From Wagnerdoeblera intermedia (GTDB taxonomy: Bacteria > Pseudomonadota > Alphaproteobacteria > Rhodobacterales > Rhodobacteraceae), in NCBI RefSeq assembly GCF_042647465.1, contig NZ_JBHRVN010000005.1: a stretch of DNA of 64,000 nt, one strand, 5' to 3'. Shown here piece after piece: positions 23,850 through 32,656 of this stretch (position 1 is the first letter of the stretch; every line of letters begins with the position of its first letter). Both the position numbers and the translations under genes were made by a program. Below the pieces are notes generated by a model, which was not told where the DNA came from, made no database searches, and saw only the letters and a list, made by a program, of their open reading frames with translations.

Positions 23850-26366
23850 TTAAGAACCCAAAAGATGTGCTAGCTCGACAATGTCGGCTGCATCAGCGCC
23901 CGTGGACACCCTGTTGCTCATCATTTGACCTATCACGTATCTTAGCCGATCTACATCACCGGCCTTAGCAGCTTCTACGCCAGCAGCAACAAGTTGTTCG
24001 TGCAGCCCCTCGTCAACGACCAGATGCCTCTCTGTTGCAAGAAGTTTCAGAATATCGATCAAGAAATCTGGGGTTTCCGCCAGGACTTTCATTCGGATGC
24101 CATGCATTTCGCCCAGCGATCTTCGCGCGGAATCGAAATTCTTCTCACGAATTGACCGACGCGCCGTGACAAGCAGCTTGTCATGCCGTTCCGCATCGAC
24201 GGGCTGTGCCATATTCCTCAACTCATCAAACGACAGCTCGGCCTTGGCAGCCTCATCCGCCAGCACACGTTCTTCATTCTGAGGGGACATCTTCAATAGA
24301 GCAACGTCCTGGCGCAGTTTCCGGGCTTCCTCGGCTACGGAACGATGGGTGTCAGCATCGACAGAGGTGGATAGCGCCGCATGCTGCCGCTCGATACGTT
24401 TCCGAATGCTACCGGACGGGTCAGGATCGTGCTCCAATGCACTTTCAAGCTCTTGCAGGTCACTTTCCACCCGAGAAAGCATTGTTGCCGCGACTTCTGC
24501 GCCCCGTTCACCTTCGTAGTTTATCCCACCGTCGTCATGGCGATAAAGATTCGAAGCGTCAATTATCCTGCCAAGAGCAGGCAGTTCGACAGCAAAGCTC
24601 AGCGTGCCGTTGTCACTCATCTTCCAGTCAATAATGAATTCGTCGCCGCGGTTGATCCGCTCTCCCCGCTCCAACTCATCTAGGCTGTTCAGGCGGAAGT
24701 TGCCGATGTGAAGATTATGCTCCGGGCTGTCTACGTCATCCGCCATGTCATAGAACTCTACCGCAATGAAGTCATCTTCCCCGCCAATGAGCGTTTTGCC
24801 AGAACGAAACTTCTGCCGACCTTGCGCTGGCAGCGCCGTTCCCTTCTTGACCAATACGTCCAGCTTGTTTCGCTCATACCCAACCATGCCATGTTGAACT
24901 TTCACGGCTAGGTTGTAGGTCATCGGAACGCTAGCCGCGCTGGCTTCGGCTCGCGTAATACTGATTTCTCGTGAAGCGCTTTCAACCTTGCTACCGGTCT
25001 GATCGAAAACGTTGACCATGTATCGGTTCTTGCCGTTCTTTCGAACGCTCACACCAACGTTTAGCGGACCGTTCAACGGTATCCGACCAGAAGACGAGCC
25101 TTCTTCATCAAGGATTTCGAGTTCGAAGCCACTGGGAATATCGCCCGCAGGTTTAACCCGAATCTTTGTGCTTTCGGACGAGACGCGGGACTTAAAGTCC
25201 AACGAAAGACTGATGTCACCTGTGACTGTTTCCCGGTGCTTTGATGTTTTCTGAGTGGAGCTGTTACCTTCCCATTCTCGGCTCTCAGCAAATATCGCCG
25301 CACCGGTGGCAACGGCGGTCATGGGGTCCAGTCCGCTATCTACAGCAATAGCAAGTTCCGCTTCCAGCATCTCCCGGATGATGGGCATCTTCGAAGGTCC
25401 GCCGATCGGCACAATCTTCGAGATGTCTTCGTTCTTGTAGCCGTTTGCGGCGATGATCTTCCGGCACAAAGCAATTGAATCTTCAATCCGGTCGCGAACC
25501 AGTTCAGTCATCTCGTCGCGGGAAAGGTCGATAGAGATGTAAATCTCTTCGCCGTTTTCATCAGTAGCACGCACCTCATCTTCAGTGGCAAAGATTGAAG
25601 CTGTTTCGGATGCAGACAATTGGATTTTTGCCTTTTCAGCTGCGTGTTTGCTGACATCGGCAAGATGCTTGTATCTCTCGTCGGCCTGAAAATTGGCTGG
25701 CAGGCTGAAATTCTGCGAAAGCCATGGCCGGACGACGCTATCGAAAATAATCCTGTCGAAGTCTCTGCCGCCGAGCATATTGATGCCCTCGTGGGCAACA
25801 ACGTTAACAACGCCAGCGGTACTCATCACGAGGGCGAGGTCGAATGTCCCGCCACCAAGATCATAGATAAGGAAAACGCCGTCTTTCTGCTTGCTGTTGG
25901 AGATTGCGGCCAAAGCAGCAGCAACCGGCTCTTGCAACAGGCTGACCTTTTCCAACCCTGCGAGCCGCGCGGCTGAAATAGTGTCCTCGCTCTGCATCTG
26001 ATTAAACGCGGCCGGTGTCGTAATGACTACTCCTTCGATTTCTTGCGAACCGGCCTCAGTCATGGCCTGGCCAACCAACGTTTTGATGATCTCTGCCGAG
26101 CACTCCACCGGGGTCCAGTTCTCCCCAGCTAGGGAAATTGGATTCTTGGTTCCCATGGAACGCTTAAAGCCATGCGCGACATTCTTTGGCGCAGAGAGCA
26201 AACGGTCATAGGCCGTCTTTCCGATGAACCGGTGTCCGCGCTTATCCAGGTAGATAACGCTTGGCAGCACATCGGTGCCGTCGGCAGTCTTAAAGAGACG
26301 GAGCGCCCCATCGACATGACCAACAACAGCAGAGTTCGATGTTCCGAGATCGATACCTAGATACAC
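23850..26366 (-). CDS. Hsp70-like chaperone (non-canonical)
   Basis: An 838-aa protein. The ATPase domain (1-365) keeps the actin-fold motifs: GIDLGTSNS (4-12), KR near 68 as the catalytic lysine, EPVAAALAA (146-154), DLGGGTFD (169-176, with T174) and IGGPSKMP (321-328). The usual hydrophobic linker is replaced by TVTGDISLSLDF. A beta-rich substrate domain follows to about 640, and the last 200 residues are long charged helices. It is longer than DnaK by 200 residues and lacks the EEVD-like tail. It lies 3 bases after a GrpE-like gene and behind a membrane protein, which suggests a dedicated chaperone machine. Confidence 0.87.
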   Translation of the reverse strand: MYLGIDLGTSNSAVVGHVDGALRLFKTADGTDVLPSVIYLDKRGHRFIGKTAYDRLLSAPKNVAHGFKRSMGTKNPISLAGENWTPVECSAEIIKTLVGQAMTEAGSQEIEGVVITTPAAFNQMQSEDTISAARLAGLEKVSLLQEPVAAALAAISNSKQKDGVFLIYDLGGGTFDLALVMSTAGVVNVVAHEGINMLGGRDFDRIIFDSVVRPWLSQNFSLPANFQADERYKHLADVSKHAAEKAKIQLSASETASIFATEDEVRATDENGEEIYISIDLSRDEMTELVRDRIEDSIALCRKIIAANGYKNEDISKIVPIGGPSKMPIIREMLEAELAIAVDSGLDPMTAVATGAAIFAESREWEGNSSTQKTSKHRETVTGDISLSLDFKSRVSSESTKIRVKPAGDIPSGFELEILDEEGSSSGRIPLNGPLNVGVSVRKNGKNRYMVNVFDQTGSKVESASREISITRAEASAASVPMTYNLAVKVQHGMVGYERNKLDVLVKKGTALPAQGRQKFRSGKTLIGGEDDFIAVEFYDMADDVDSPEHNLHIGNFRLNSLDELERGERINRGDEFIIDWKMSDNGTLSFAVELPALGRIIDASNLYRHDDGGINYEGERGAEVAATMLSRVESDLQELESALEHDPDPSGSIRKRIERQHAALSTSVDADTHRSVAEEARKLRQDVALLKMSPQNEERVLADEAAKAELSFDELRNMAQPVDAERHDKLLVTARRSIREKNFDSARRSLGEMHGIRMKVLAETPDFLIDILKLLATERHLVVDEGLHEQLVAAGVEAAKAGDVDRLRYVIGQMMSNRVSTGADAADIVELAHLLGS

Positions 26367-26369
26367 AGC

Positions 26370-26747
26370 CTATTCCTCTTCTTGTTCAACTGGCGCAACG
26401 ATCACGCGCCCTAGCCGGATAACACTCATGTAGGACATGACTGTGGGTTCTATTGTCTTGCCAACGACAAGTGCTTCATCTTCTTCAAAATCGCCTGAAT
26501 TATCGACTGAAACCGCCAAGCCAGGATGGAAACGCTCACCTGAAAAGTCGACTAGTCTCAACCCCAAATCTTGGAGGAGGACGTCCAACTGGCGTTTGGA
26601 GAATTTCAACTGCGCCTCTAAGCGCTTTCCATCACTGGCAAGTACGCCACTCAACGCTTTCTCAGTCGCAGCCGCAAGCTTCCAGTATTCGACACAGAGT
26701 TGAGCAACGCTTTCAATTTTCATGTCATTTTTTCCACCATCTACCAT
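26370..26747 (-). CDS. GrpE-like small protein
   Basis: A 125-aa product. A helical N-terminal part (residues 10-60) is followed by LGLRLVDFSGERFHPGLAV and, after an acidic loop, RLGRVIVAPVEQEEE. This copies the helix plus beta-domain outline of GrpE (G..xxD..GxxFxPxxH...GxVxxxAxV), the nucleotide exchange factor of Hsp70. The ATG overlaps the stop of the upstream gene (ATGGTAG); an ATG at 26723 is the alternative. It ends 3 bases before the Hsp70-like start. Similarity is weak, so the assignment leans on both pattern and neighbours. Confidence 0.6.
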   Translation of the reverse strand: MVDGGKNDMKIESVAQLCVEYWKLAAATEKALSGVLASDGKRLEAQLKFSKRQLDVLLQDLGLRLVDFSGERFHPGLAVSVDNSGDFEEDEALVVGKTIEPTVMSYMSVIRLGRVIVAPVEQEEE

Positions 26748-28711
26748 GAGGCAACAATCCTTCGTGCATCCGCCGTGAATTCAGCGGTTCTTCCTTGTGC
26801 TTCTCGGCGCACTGAACTCAGCACACCGCTTGTGTATTGGAAATTTGAGCACCTCGAATTGTAGTCATCAATGAGCGCATTAAACTGGCTGATCTGATAG
26901 TTCGTTGTAGTCAAAGACCTCATAGCCTCGAGCCGCTCGCCTTGAAAAACACAATATCTCACTTGTGCTCTGTTCAGAGCGAGGCCTTGACCAACAGGTG
27001 GCCTTGTTTCGGCGCTTGTATTTGAACTTGGGCTAGTTGTGGTCTGCCGTGGTGTCGAAGGCTGATAAGTGGTTGTAGGCTGGTAGGATGTTCGTGAGGT
27101 GGGCCTATCAAGTTTATCGGAAATAACAAAGAAACCAATGACAGCCGCGATACCGCCATAGATCAACCACTTCACTTTTTTGCCAGCTTGCTTGCGCTCA
27201 ATCCTTGACTTCAGCTGCACCAGTTCGGCGCGATCATTGCCATTTGCGTATTTGAGCATTTCATCGACGACCTTCGCCATTCCGCCGAGATTGCCCGACT
27301 GCCGATCCAATTCTGGCATTTTCCAGTTGCGATGCAGCACGGACCGTTCTTCATCAAGTTTAATACTCACATCTTGGGACGGTTTCGCTCCGCGATACGT
27401 GATCAGCCCGTCGATCAACCTGAAAGCCGTTTCAGGGTCATTCCGATCATTGTTCACGAACAACGCAAGGTCTCGAACAACAAGGAATGCAGCATCCCCG
27501 GTGCCTGAAGCTTTTGCGGCGGTATCGAACGCTGCAAAGATTTCTTTCACGGCCCCCTTACGCGCTGGTGCAAAGCCTGAACTTTGCAACGCTGACTTCA
27601 GCTTCGGAACTTGTGATTTGGCGGCCTCACAAGCGGCAACAAGCGGCTCCAGCACTGAAAACTTCTTCTGCTGTTCATCGAGGTTCTCCAGCGCCTCGAC
27701 ATCACCCTTGAGCACCTCAGCAACTGATTCCAGCTCTGGAAACGTGTGCAACAGCGCTTCAGACAACCGCTTTGCGTGACGAAACTCGCCTCTTTCGTTC
27801 GCGAGCTCGAGGCATAGCGATCGAAGTCTTTCGTAGATTTGCTTGGACCGACCTTCTTCATGTCCTTGATGCTGCTCAAATACTTGAACGGGCTGGTTGA
27901 CATCATCCCACTGCCGCAGGAGTTCAGCGATTTCACTCGTCACGGCCTCTAGCTGTTGTGTCGGTTGACGGGCAAGTTCGATCTGCTGATCAATAGCTTC
28001 ACTAATCCTCGCTAGGCGGGGTTCGCTCAAGATATCGTATTCACGAACAAACTCGGCCAATATTCTGCTTGCCCGATCCCTCTTTAGCTCCGCCTCAACT
28101 AGCCTCTCCATCACCTTTCCGGGTTCATCCAATCGCCACACGGACAGCGCAGCGCTTCGCGCATGAGTGCTTTCTAGAACTCTGATCGACGCCGCAAGTT
28201 GGCTGCTTTCGATTTTTGGGAAGTCGGCCGCTTGGCGCTGAGAATTTAAGAATTCCAATAGAGCCAACTGATCAACATCATCCCAAGCACGAAGTAGGTC
28301 TTGCAGGAGCGTTTCGTCCGCAGATTCGGTGCCACACAAGTGCGCGAGAACGTTGGCCTTTGGCAAATCGGGGAGAAATGCAATTGCTTCACGGAGATCG
28401 GTTATCTTCCCCGCCTCCAACAAGGAACCAATCTCATTAATTTGCGTAGTGCTGAGCTCTGGCAGCCAACTTAATTCTTGATCCAGGCGGGCAATCGGGG
28501 ACAGCAGAGCCTGCTGAGATCGCTGAATGAATTCTTGAGAATGTTGTTCATCGAACTCAGCATCCTCGACTAGATCGGAAATCTCAGCGTGGTTTGATGC
28601 ATAACCGGCCTTTAGAATTGAAAATGCGTTCAAGAAAATGCTGAAATTCGCGCTCTCCAAAGTATTATCCTTCAAGTTCAAGATCACGCCCGGCTGGCAG
28701 GCTCCCAACAA
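26741..28711 (-). CDS. Membrane-anchored partner of the Hsp70-like protein, probably 5'-truncated
   Basis: The open frame encodes about 656 residues. Some 500 helical, coiled-coil-prone residues precede one membrane segment (WLIYGGIAAVIGFFVI, about 515-530), a Ser/Thr/Pro-rich linker and a C-terminal domain with RYCVFQGERLEAMR and DDYNSRCSNF. I recall this last domain from bacterial J-domain co-chaperones. No ATG lies in the first 230 residues and the only start is a TTG at 28711 without a ribosome site. The IS5 remnant begins about 70-150 bases upstream. I infer that the original 5' end, possibly with a J domain, was lost. Confidence 0.6.
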   Translation of the reverse strand: MLGACQPGVILNLKDNTLESANFSIFLNAFSILKAGYASNHAEISDLVEDAEFDEQHSQEFIQRSQQALLSPIARLDQELSWLPELSTTQINEIGSLLEAGKITDLREAIAFLPDLPKANVLAHLCGTESADETLLQDLLRAWDDVDQLALLEFLNSQRQAADFPKIESSQLAASIRVLESTHARSAALSVWRLDEPGKVMERLVEAELKRDRASRILAEFVREYDILSEPRLARISEAIDQQIELARQPTQQLEAVTSEIAELLRQWDDVNQPVQVFEQHQGHEEGRSKQIYERLRSLCLELANERGEFRHAKRLSEALLHTFPELESVAEVLKGDVEALENLDEQQKKFSVLEPLVAACEAAKSQVPKLKSALQSSGFAPARKGAVKEIFAAFDTAAKASGTGDAAFLVVRDLALFVNNDRNDPETAFRLIDGLITYRGAKPSQDVSIKLDEERSVLHRNWKMPELDRQSGNLGGMAKVVDEMLKYANGNDRAELVQLKSRIERKQAGKKVKWLIYGGIAAVIGFFVISDKLDRPTSRTSYQPTTTYQPSTPRQTTTSPSSNTSAETRPPVGQGLALNRAQVRYCVFQGERLEAMRSLTTTNYQISQFNALIDDYNSRCSNFQYTSGVLSSVRREAQGRTAEFTADARRIVASW

Positions 28712-28865
28712 GTGGTGCGGTTTGGTTGTAGTGCATCATCGGGCAGGCTTCATCCGATTTCCAGTCGGAGTTTTTGACTTGCGGGCACCTCGAAAAATTG
28801 CCCGGCCCTGGTTGTTGGGGTATGAATGGGGGTGATCGGCTGCTTGGGATTTGACAATGGCATAG

Positions 28866-29468
28866 ATGGGTTTTTTCGATCTTTCGGACCGCTATGCGAG
28901 CCTGGATGCCAAGAAAGACCCGTTGGTCGAGATTGATGCCGTCGTGCCGTGGGAGGAGTTCCGCCCGACGCTGGAGCGGGTTTGGCGGAAGCCGGATGCG
29001 GAGCGCAAGTCGCGCGCGGGGCGCAAGCCGATGGACGCCGTGCTGATGTTCAAGACGCTGGTGCTGAGCGCGCTCTACAACCTGTCCGACGACCAGATCG
29101 AGTATCAGGTGCGCGACCGGCTATCCTTCATGCGGTTCCTCGGCCTTGGACTTGAGGATCGGGTGCCCGACGCCAAGACGGTCTGGCTTTATCGCGAAGC
29201 GCTGGCGCAGGCGGGCATGGGGGAGGCGTTGTTCAAGCAATTCGACGGCTATCTTGCGCGACAGGGCTACATCGCGCGGGGCGGGCAGATCCTCGATGCC
29301 TCCATTGTCCCGGTACCGCGCAATCATAATACGCGTGATGAAAACAAGGCGATCAAGAACGGTGAGGTGCCTGAGGATTGGGCGGACAAACCGGCCAAGC
29401 GGTCACAGAAGGACGTTGATGCCCGCTGGACCAGGAAGCACGGCAAATCCTATTACGGTTACCGATAA
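28866..29468 (+). pseudogene. IS5-family transposase, 3'-truncated
   Basis: The 200-aa product has the IS5 group pattern: FFDLSDRYASLD at the start, RKPMDAVLMFKTLVLSALYN near 52, DAKTVWLYRE near 101 and GQILDASIVPVPRNHNTRDEN near 140. It ends at KSYYGYR, where the family continues through the rest of the DDE domain, so the catalytic glutamate is lost. Downstream sequence belongs to a different gene. The left end probably lies near 28780 (GGGCACCTCGAAAAA). Confidence 0.82.
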
Positions 29469-29505
29469 TCTGTGGGACCTCTCGTTTCTTCAGCCGCGCA
29501 GCCTC

Positions 29506-30039
29506 ATGTCTGCCGCGCGTGATTGGTGGACCGCCAGATCGGAGAAAGCCGCTGCCATCAGGGACGCTGATAGGTGGGTCAAAGAGCTTGGTCAGGATCG
29601 TATTGATGCTCTTTTTGGAAGTGTGGTGTTGCCCGATCACCTGTTTTCAGGCGTCCATACTTACAGCAAAGAAGAGGATGATGAGGCCCGGGCGATTTTG
29701 GAAACCCTCGTCGTAGCGGCTTATAGCTCTGAGGGGTTCTACAGGCGTGACGCTCTCGTCAGGAAGCTGCTGTATATGATCCACATGCGCTGGAGCGCTG
29801 AAACCAACCATGAAAGGTTGGGAGCTATTATCGCAGCTGATATGGCCCGCCGCGAAGCCTATAGAGCCGATTACGCTGCACGCCTGAGCGCGGCAGCCGC
29901 TGCTGACCCTACCACGGTTGAGAACCGTAGGGCCCATGCGCAGCATGCCTTTCTGAATACCGGCAAGTATTTGACCAACACCGGCCGAGAGCTGACACCG
30001 AGCGAAAGGAAACAGCTCGGGCTGCCATCCAATAAGTAA
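29506..30039 (+). CDS. Hypothetical protein (177 aa), possibly 5'-truncated by the IS5 remnant
   Basis: The frame is open from the IS junction; the first ATG at 29506 has no ribosome site. The codons before it (NLWDLSFLQPRS) look like real protein, which suggests that the original start was removed by the IS. The product is helical with MSAARDWWTARSEK at the start and a basic C-terminus (TPSERKQLGLPSNK). No family is recognised. A terminator follows directly at its stop. Confidence 0.5.
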   Translation: MSAARDWWTARSEKAAAIRDADRWVKELGQDRIDALFGSVVLPDHLFSGVHTYSKEEDDEARAILETLVVAAYSSEGFYRRDALVRKLLYMIHMRWSAETNHERLGAIIAADMARREAYRADYAARLSAAAAADPTTVENRRAHAQHAFLNTGKYLTNTGRELTPSERKQLGLPSNK

Positions 30040-30055
30040 GGGCGCTTTCGCGCCC
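30040..30055. terminator. Terminator between convergent genes
   Basis: GGGCGC and GCGCCC form a 6-bp stem with a TTTC loop, then TAATTTT. It overlaps the stop of the plus-strand gene and lies 7 bases from the stop of the minus-strand gene. Confidence 0.7.
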
Positions 30056-30061
30056 TAATTT

Positions 30062-30721
30062 TCAGTTCAATTCGGCTTCTACTGCGCTTCGCAGCTTGGC
30101 GTGCTCGGCCACCCCAAAATCGGAAACTTCCGTGCTGTAGTTGTAGTGGGCGTCCTTATCCAACTCAGCGAATGACCAGCCCATCAGATCGCAGAGGTGC
30201 CGAATGTCCGCAAGGCAGTCCATGATACCGGTCTTGGCCGTGTCGTCGTCGTATTCGGGGTAGATCGTGCGCAACGCGCGGGCGGCGCGGCGGGCGTTAT
30301 CGTCAAGGCCACGGGTCTCCACCATGATTTCCTCGACCACATCATGCCACGCCTGGGGCTTCCTAGGCGCAACAGCCAGTCCGTTCGCTGCATTCAGGTG
30401 TCGGTCGATCTTCATACCATCCTCCTCTTTACCAACGTCCTCTGCCTGCTCCGGCACGTCAGGCAGGTCTTCCCACAAATCCCGTGCATCCTCGCTTTCG
30501 GGGCCTATCCAGGTGCTGACAGGCGACATGTCTGTGCCGCACACGGGGCATTCGTCGTCGCAGCAGCATGACCATGCCTCTGACCAGCTTTCCGGCTCGT
30601 GGCCATTGTCGCACTCATAGGTATTCAGCCAAACGCAAGGGATGCCTGAGCTATCCAGACTGAGATGGGAAAACTCCGGATGGGCTGCAAGGTCACTGCG
30701 GGTGTTGAAAGGGGTTGTCAT
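30062..30721 (-). CDS. Hypothetical Cys-rich plasmid protein (219 aa)
   Basis: The ATG at 30721 is set by CACAGGAG in the shared leader. Residues about 36-63 contain a dense cysteine set (YECDNGHEPE, then SCCCDDECPVCGTD) that would bind zinc. The C-terminal part (NARRAARALRTIYPEYDDD) is helical and acidic. No family is recognised. Its leader joins it to the ssb/ParB-like set. Confidence 0.6.
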   Translation of the reverse strand: MTTPFNTRSDLAAHPEFSHLSLDSSGIPCVWLNTYECDNGHEPESWSEAWSCCCDDECPVCGTDMSPVSTWIGPESEDARDLWEDLPDVPEQAEDVGKEEDGMKIDRHLNAANGLAVAPRKPQAWHDVVEEIMVETRGLDDNARRAARALRTIYPEYDDDTAKTGIMDCLADIRHLCDLMGWSFAELDKDAHYNYSTEVSDFGVAEHAKLRSAVEAELN

Positions 30722-30727
30722 ATCTGG

Positions 30728-30795
30728 CTCCTGTGCCGTGTCTGACGCCCTATAGGCGTGCTGCAACAACTTATCATTCCGTTGAATGAAATCAA
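30728..30795 (-). promoter_or_regulatory. Promoter and stem-loop leader of the 30721 gene
   Basis: TTGATT (30790-30795) is followed 16 bases later by a weak TAAGTT on the minus strand. The leader has ACGCC-TATAG-GGCGT (30745-30759), a perfect 5-bp stem with a TATAG loop, and then CACAGGAG (30728-30735). Confidence 0.55.
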
Positions 30796-30880
30796 CAGAA
30801 AAAATACTTAGAAATCAGCTATCTAAGTAGGGCATCGTCCTGATTTTAATCGAGCGTAAGCCAAAGGCTTCTGCTCATTT

Positions 30881-31561
30881 TTACCCCGAAACGCGGACCA
30901 GGCGGCGCTCAACAGCGATGGCAATCATGTGCAGAGAGTTCGTGGCATTCATTGCGATCCGTGCGCGTTCAATGCGCTTACGAACACCTGCCCTCGACAG
31001 TCCGAGTATCTGTGCGATTTCTTCCTGCGTATGGCCATCGGCCAGCAGCTGCACGACCTCAATCTCCCCGCTGCCCATACCTCTGGTGTCTCGGTATCCT
31101 GCAATGGCTTCGGCAAGAAGATCGGACAGTTCCTGAAGCTCAACATCCGTTAGTTCGCGGTCATTCCGGGCGACGGAGAGATAGCACCTTCCTTTGTAAC
31201 CATAGGTGGACCGAGCCGTTGCAACGCCCCCGTAGTTCATGCCGAATTCTCTGGCCATTTCGAAGACACGGTTGGTGTAAGGGCTGTTGACCAGTTCTCC
31301 AAGCTTGATCTGTGACCATCTGGTCGCGCCTTCCCCCAACAGTCCCCAGTGAAAGACCGGATCACGCAGAACAAAAACGTTCGATTTGTAGTATTCTAGC
31401 CAAGTAGAATTGTAAGTTGAGTAGATCAGATCGGCATCAGGAACTTGGATATTTATTGTAATTGTATAGCCGTGGGAACCGAGTTTTCTGACCCTGCGAT
31501 CCCATAAGTCAAAGTTTGGAAAGCGTTTTTCGACTGCTCTCTCAGTCATTGTGAAGTTCAT
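30881..31561 (-). CDS. LuxR-family quorum-sensing regulator without a neighbouring synthase
   Basis: A 226-aa protein. The autoinducer-binding domain keeps all five pocket positions in the TraR spacing: W54, Y58, D67, P68 and W82. The C-terminus is a LuxR HTH (GHTQEEIAQILGLSRAGVRKR). It should bind an acyl-homoserine lactone and switch transcription. No luxI-type gene is in the window, so it is a solo here, although its partner could lie elsewhere on the replicon. The start is at ATG 31561 or 31549. The next gene (31703) is divergent and a likely target. Confidence 0.88.
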   Translation of the reverse strand: MNFTMTERAVEKRFPNFDLWDRRVRKLGSHGYTITINIQVPDADLIYSTYNSTWLEYYKSNVFVLRDPVFHWGLLGEGATRWSQIKLGELVNSPYTNRVFEMAREFGMNYGGVATARSTYGYKGRCYLSVARNDRELTDVELQELSDLLAEAIAGYRDTRGMGSGEIEVVQLLADGHTQEEIAQILGLSRAGVRKRIERARIAMNATNSLHMIAIAVERRLVRVSG

Positions 31562-31702
31562 CGTACCCGCCGTGCATACTTTTCATACTTTCGTATAGTT
31601 AATGGTTTGTCGTCATTTGGCTACCTTTGTTAGATTTTCTTCATTTTTTCTTGAGGCGAGTGTATCCCGAAGTCCGTCTAACACACTGATACGGAGGGAC
31701 TT

Positions 31703-32140
31703 ATGCCGCTGGATTGTAATGACCCTGGAACACTGGCCAGATTGGGTCTTAAATCCCTTGGGCAATTCCTTTGCGCACGGGATCTGACGTGCAAGTTTCT
31801 TGAAACGGCGGTTTTCGTGCCAGAAGCCCCTGAGTCAGAGGATCTTGCAGGAGTCTGCTACGTAGCTGTGGAAGCTGCCAGAAAAGGCACCAAGGATTTT
31901 GCTGTCACGGCCATGATGGTAGAAATGCGATATTCCGGACCCTCCCCAGAGTCGATCGCTTCGATTATCCACCATGAGGCTGAGTGCCCGGAGCATGTGG
32001 ACTGTCCTCTCGATATTCTGGGTTTGCTTTCCCCCACAGACTGCAAGCAAACGCTGAAATGGCGCAGGAACTGCCTGAAGGGTGCTTTCGATCAGGCGTT
32101 GCTCGACTACTCCCTGAATCCGCCGCATCAGCCAGCCTGA
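31703..32140 (+). CDS. Hypothetical protein (145 aa)
   Basis: GGAGG lies 6 bases before the ATG at 31703, a strong ribosome site. The product has several cysteines (CARDLTCKF, AECPEHVDCPLD, TDCKQTLKWRRNC) and no signal peptide. The function is unknown. It is divergent from the LuxR-type gene with 141 bases between them, so it may be under its control. Its 3' end overlaps the convergent gene 32128-32490 by 13 bases. Confidence 0.6.
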   Translation: MPLDCNDPGTLARLGLKSLGQFLCARDLTCKFLETAVFVPEAPESEDLAGVCYVAVEAARKGTKDFAVTAMMVEMRYSGPSPESIASIIHHEAECPEHVDCPLDILGLLSPTDCKQTLKWRRNCLKGAFDQALLDYSLNPPHQPA

Positions 32141-32490
32141 TGCTTAGAACTTGAGGTGCATCGGCGTGTTTCTTCAACCACCCATGCCGTGAGGTTTCGG
32201 AACTGAGGCATCCCCTTCGCAAGTCGGAGCAGATCGTATTTCTGTTCTGCGTCTGACTTCTTCAACCTTTGGGTCAGAAACGCATCAATCTGCTGGACAG
32301 AACGGCTTTGTGGATCATTAGTGAGGTGTCTCATACCCGACAGAACCGCGCCTGCTGAGGGGGCATGTCGGGCCAGTCTGAGCGCCATGCTCAGATCGCG
32401 GCACGAGCAGACTTGGTTCACCCATGAGGACAATGCCGCTTCGTGTCGGCGCTGTTCATTGTACAGAAACATGGCGTGGTGATTGTTCAT
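32128..32490 (-). CDS. Hypothetical plasmid protein (120 aa)
   Basis: The start at 32490 follows the CACAGGAG site of the shared leader. The product is helical and basic (MNNHHAMFLYNEQRRHEAA, then ALRLARHAPSAGAVLSG) with no motif that I recognise. It belongs to the leader-sharing plasmid set and has the clearest promoter of that set. Confidence 0.55.
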   Translation of the reverse strand: MNNHHAMFLYNEQRRHEAALSSWVNQVCSCRDLSMALRLARHAPSAGAVLSGMRHLTNDPQSRSVQQIDAFLTQRLKKSDAEQKYDLLRLAKGMPQFRNLTAWVVEETRRCTSSSKHQAG

Positions 32491-32496
32491 AGCTGG

Positions 32497-32564
32497 CTCC
32501 TGTGCCTGTCAGGTCAGCCTCTAGCTGACGCTATAATGATATGATTCTGCGATTGAGCAATCAA
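32497..32564 (-). promoter_or_regulatory. Promoter and stem-loop leader of the 32490 gene
   Basis: TTGATT (32559-32564) and TATCAT (32536-32541) are exactly 17 bases apart on the minus strand. The leader forms GTCAGC-TAGAG-GCTGAC (32513-32529), a perfect 6-bp stem, then CACAGGAG (32497-32504). Confidence 0.65.
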
Positions 32565-32610
32565 CAAAAAACAATCATATCAACAACTTATTGAATGCTC
32601 TTAAACTAAT

Positions 32611-32635
32611 AAGCCGAGGGGTTATCCCTCGGCTT
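32611..32635 (-). terminator. Terminator of the ParB-like gene
   Basis: AAGCCGAGGG and CCCTCGGCTT are perfect 10-bp arms with a GTTAT loop. On the minus strand it lies 22 bases past the stop of the ParB-like gene; on the plus strand it ends in TTTG. Confidence 0.75.
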
Positions 32636-32656
32636 TGTCGTGATTTCAGGCCATGT

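Noticed and set aside
29146..30039. A 297-aa plus-strand protein spanning the IS5 remnant
   Set aside because: Its first 100 codons are an out-of-frame reading of the transposase; the real part begins near 29470-29506.
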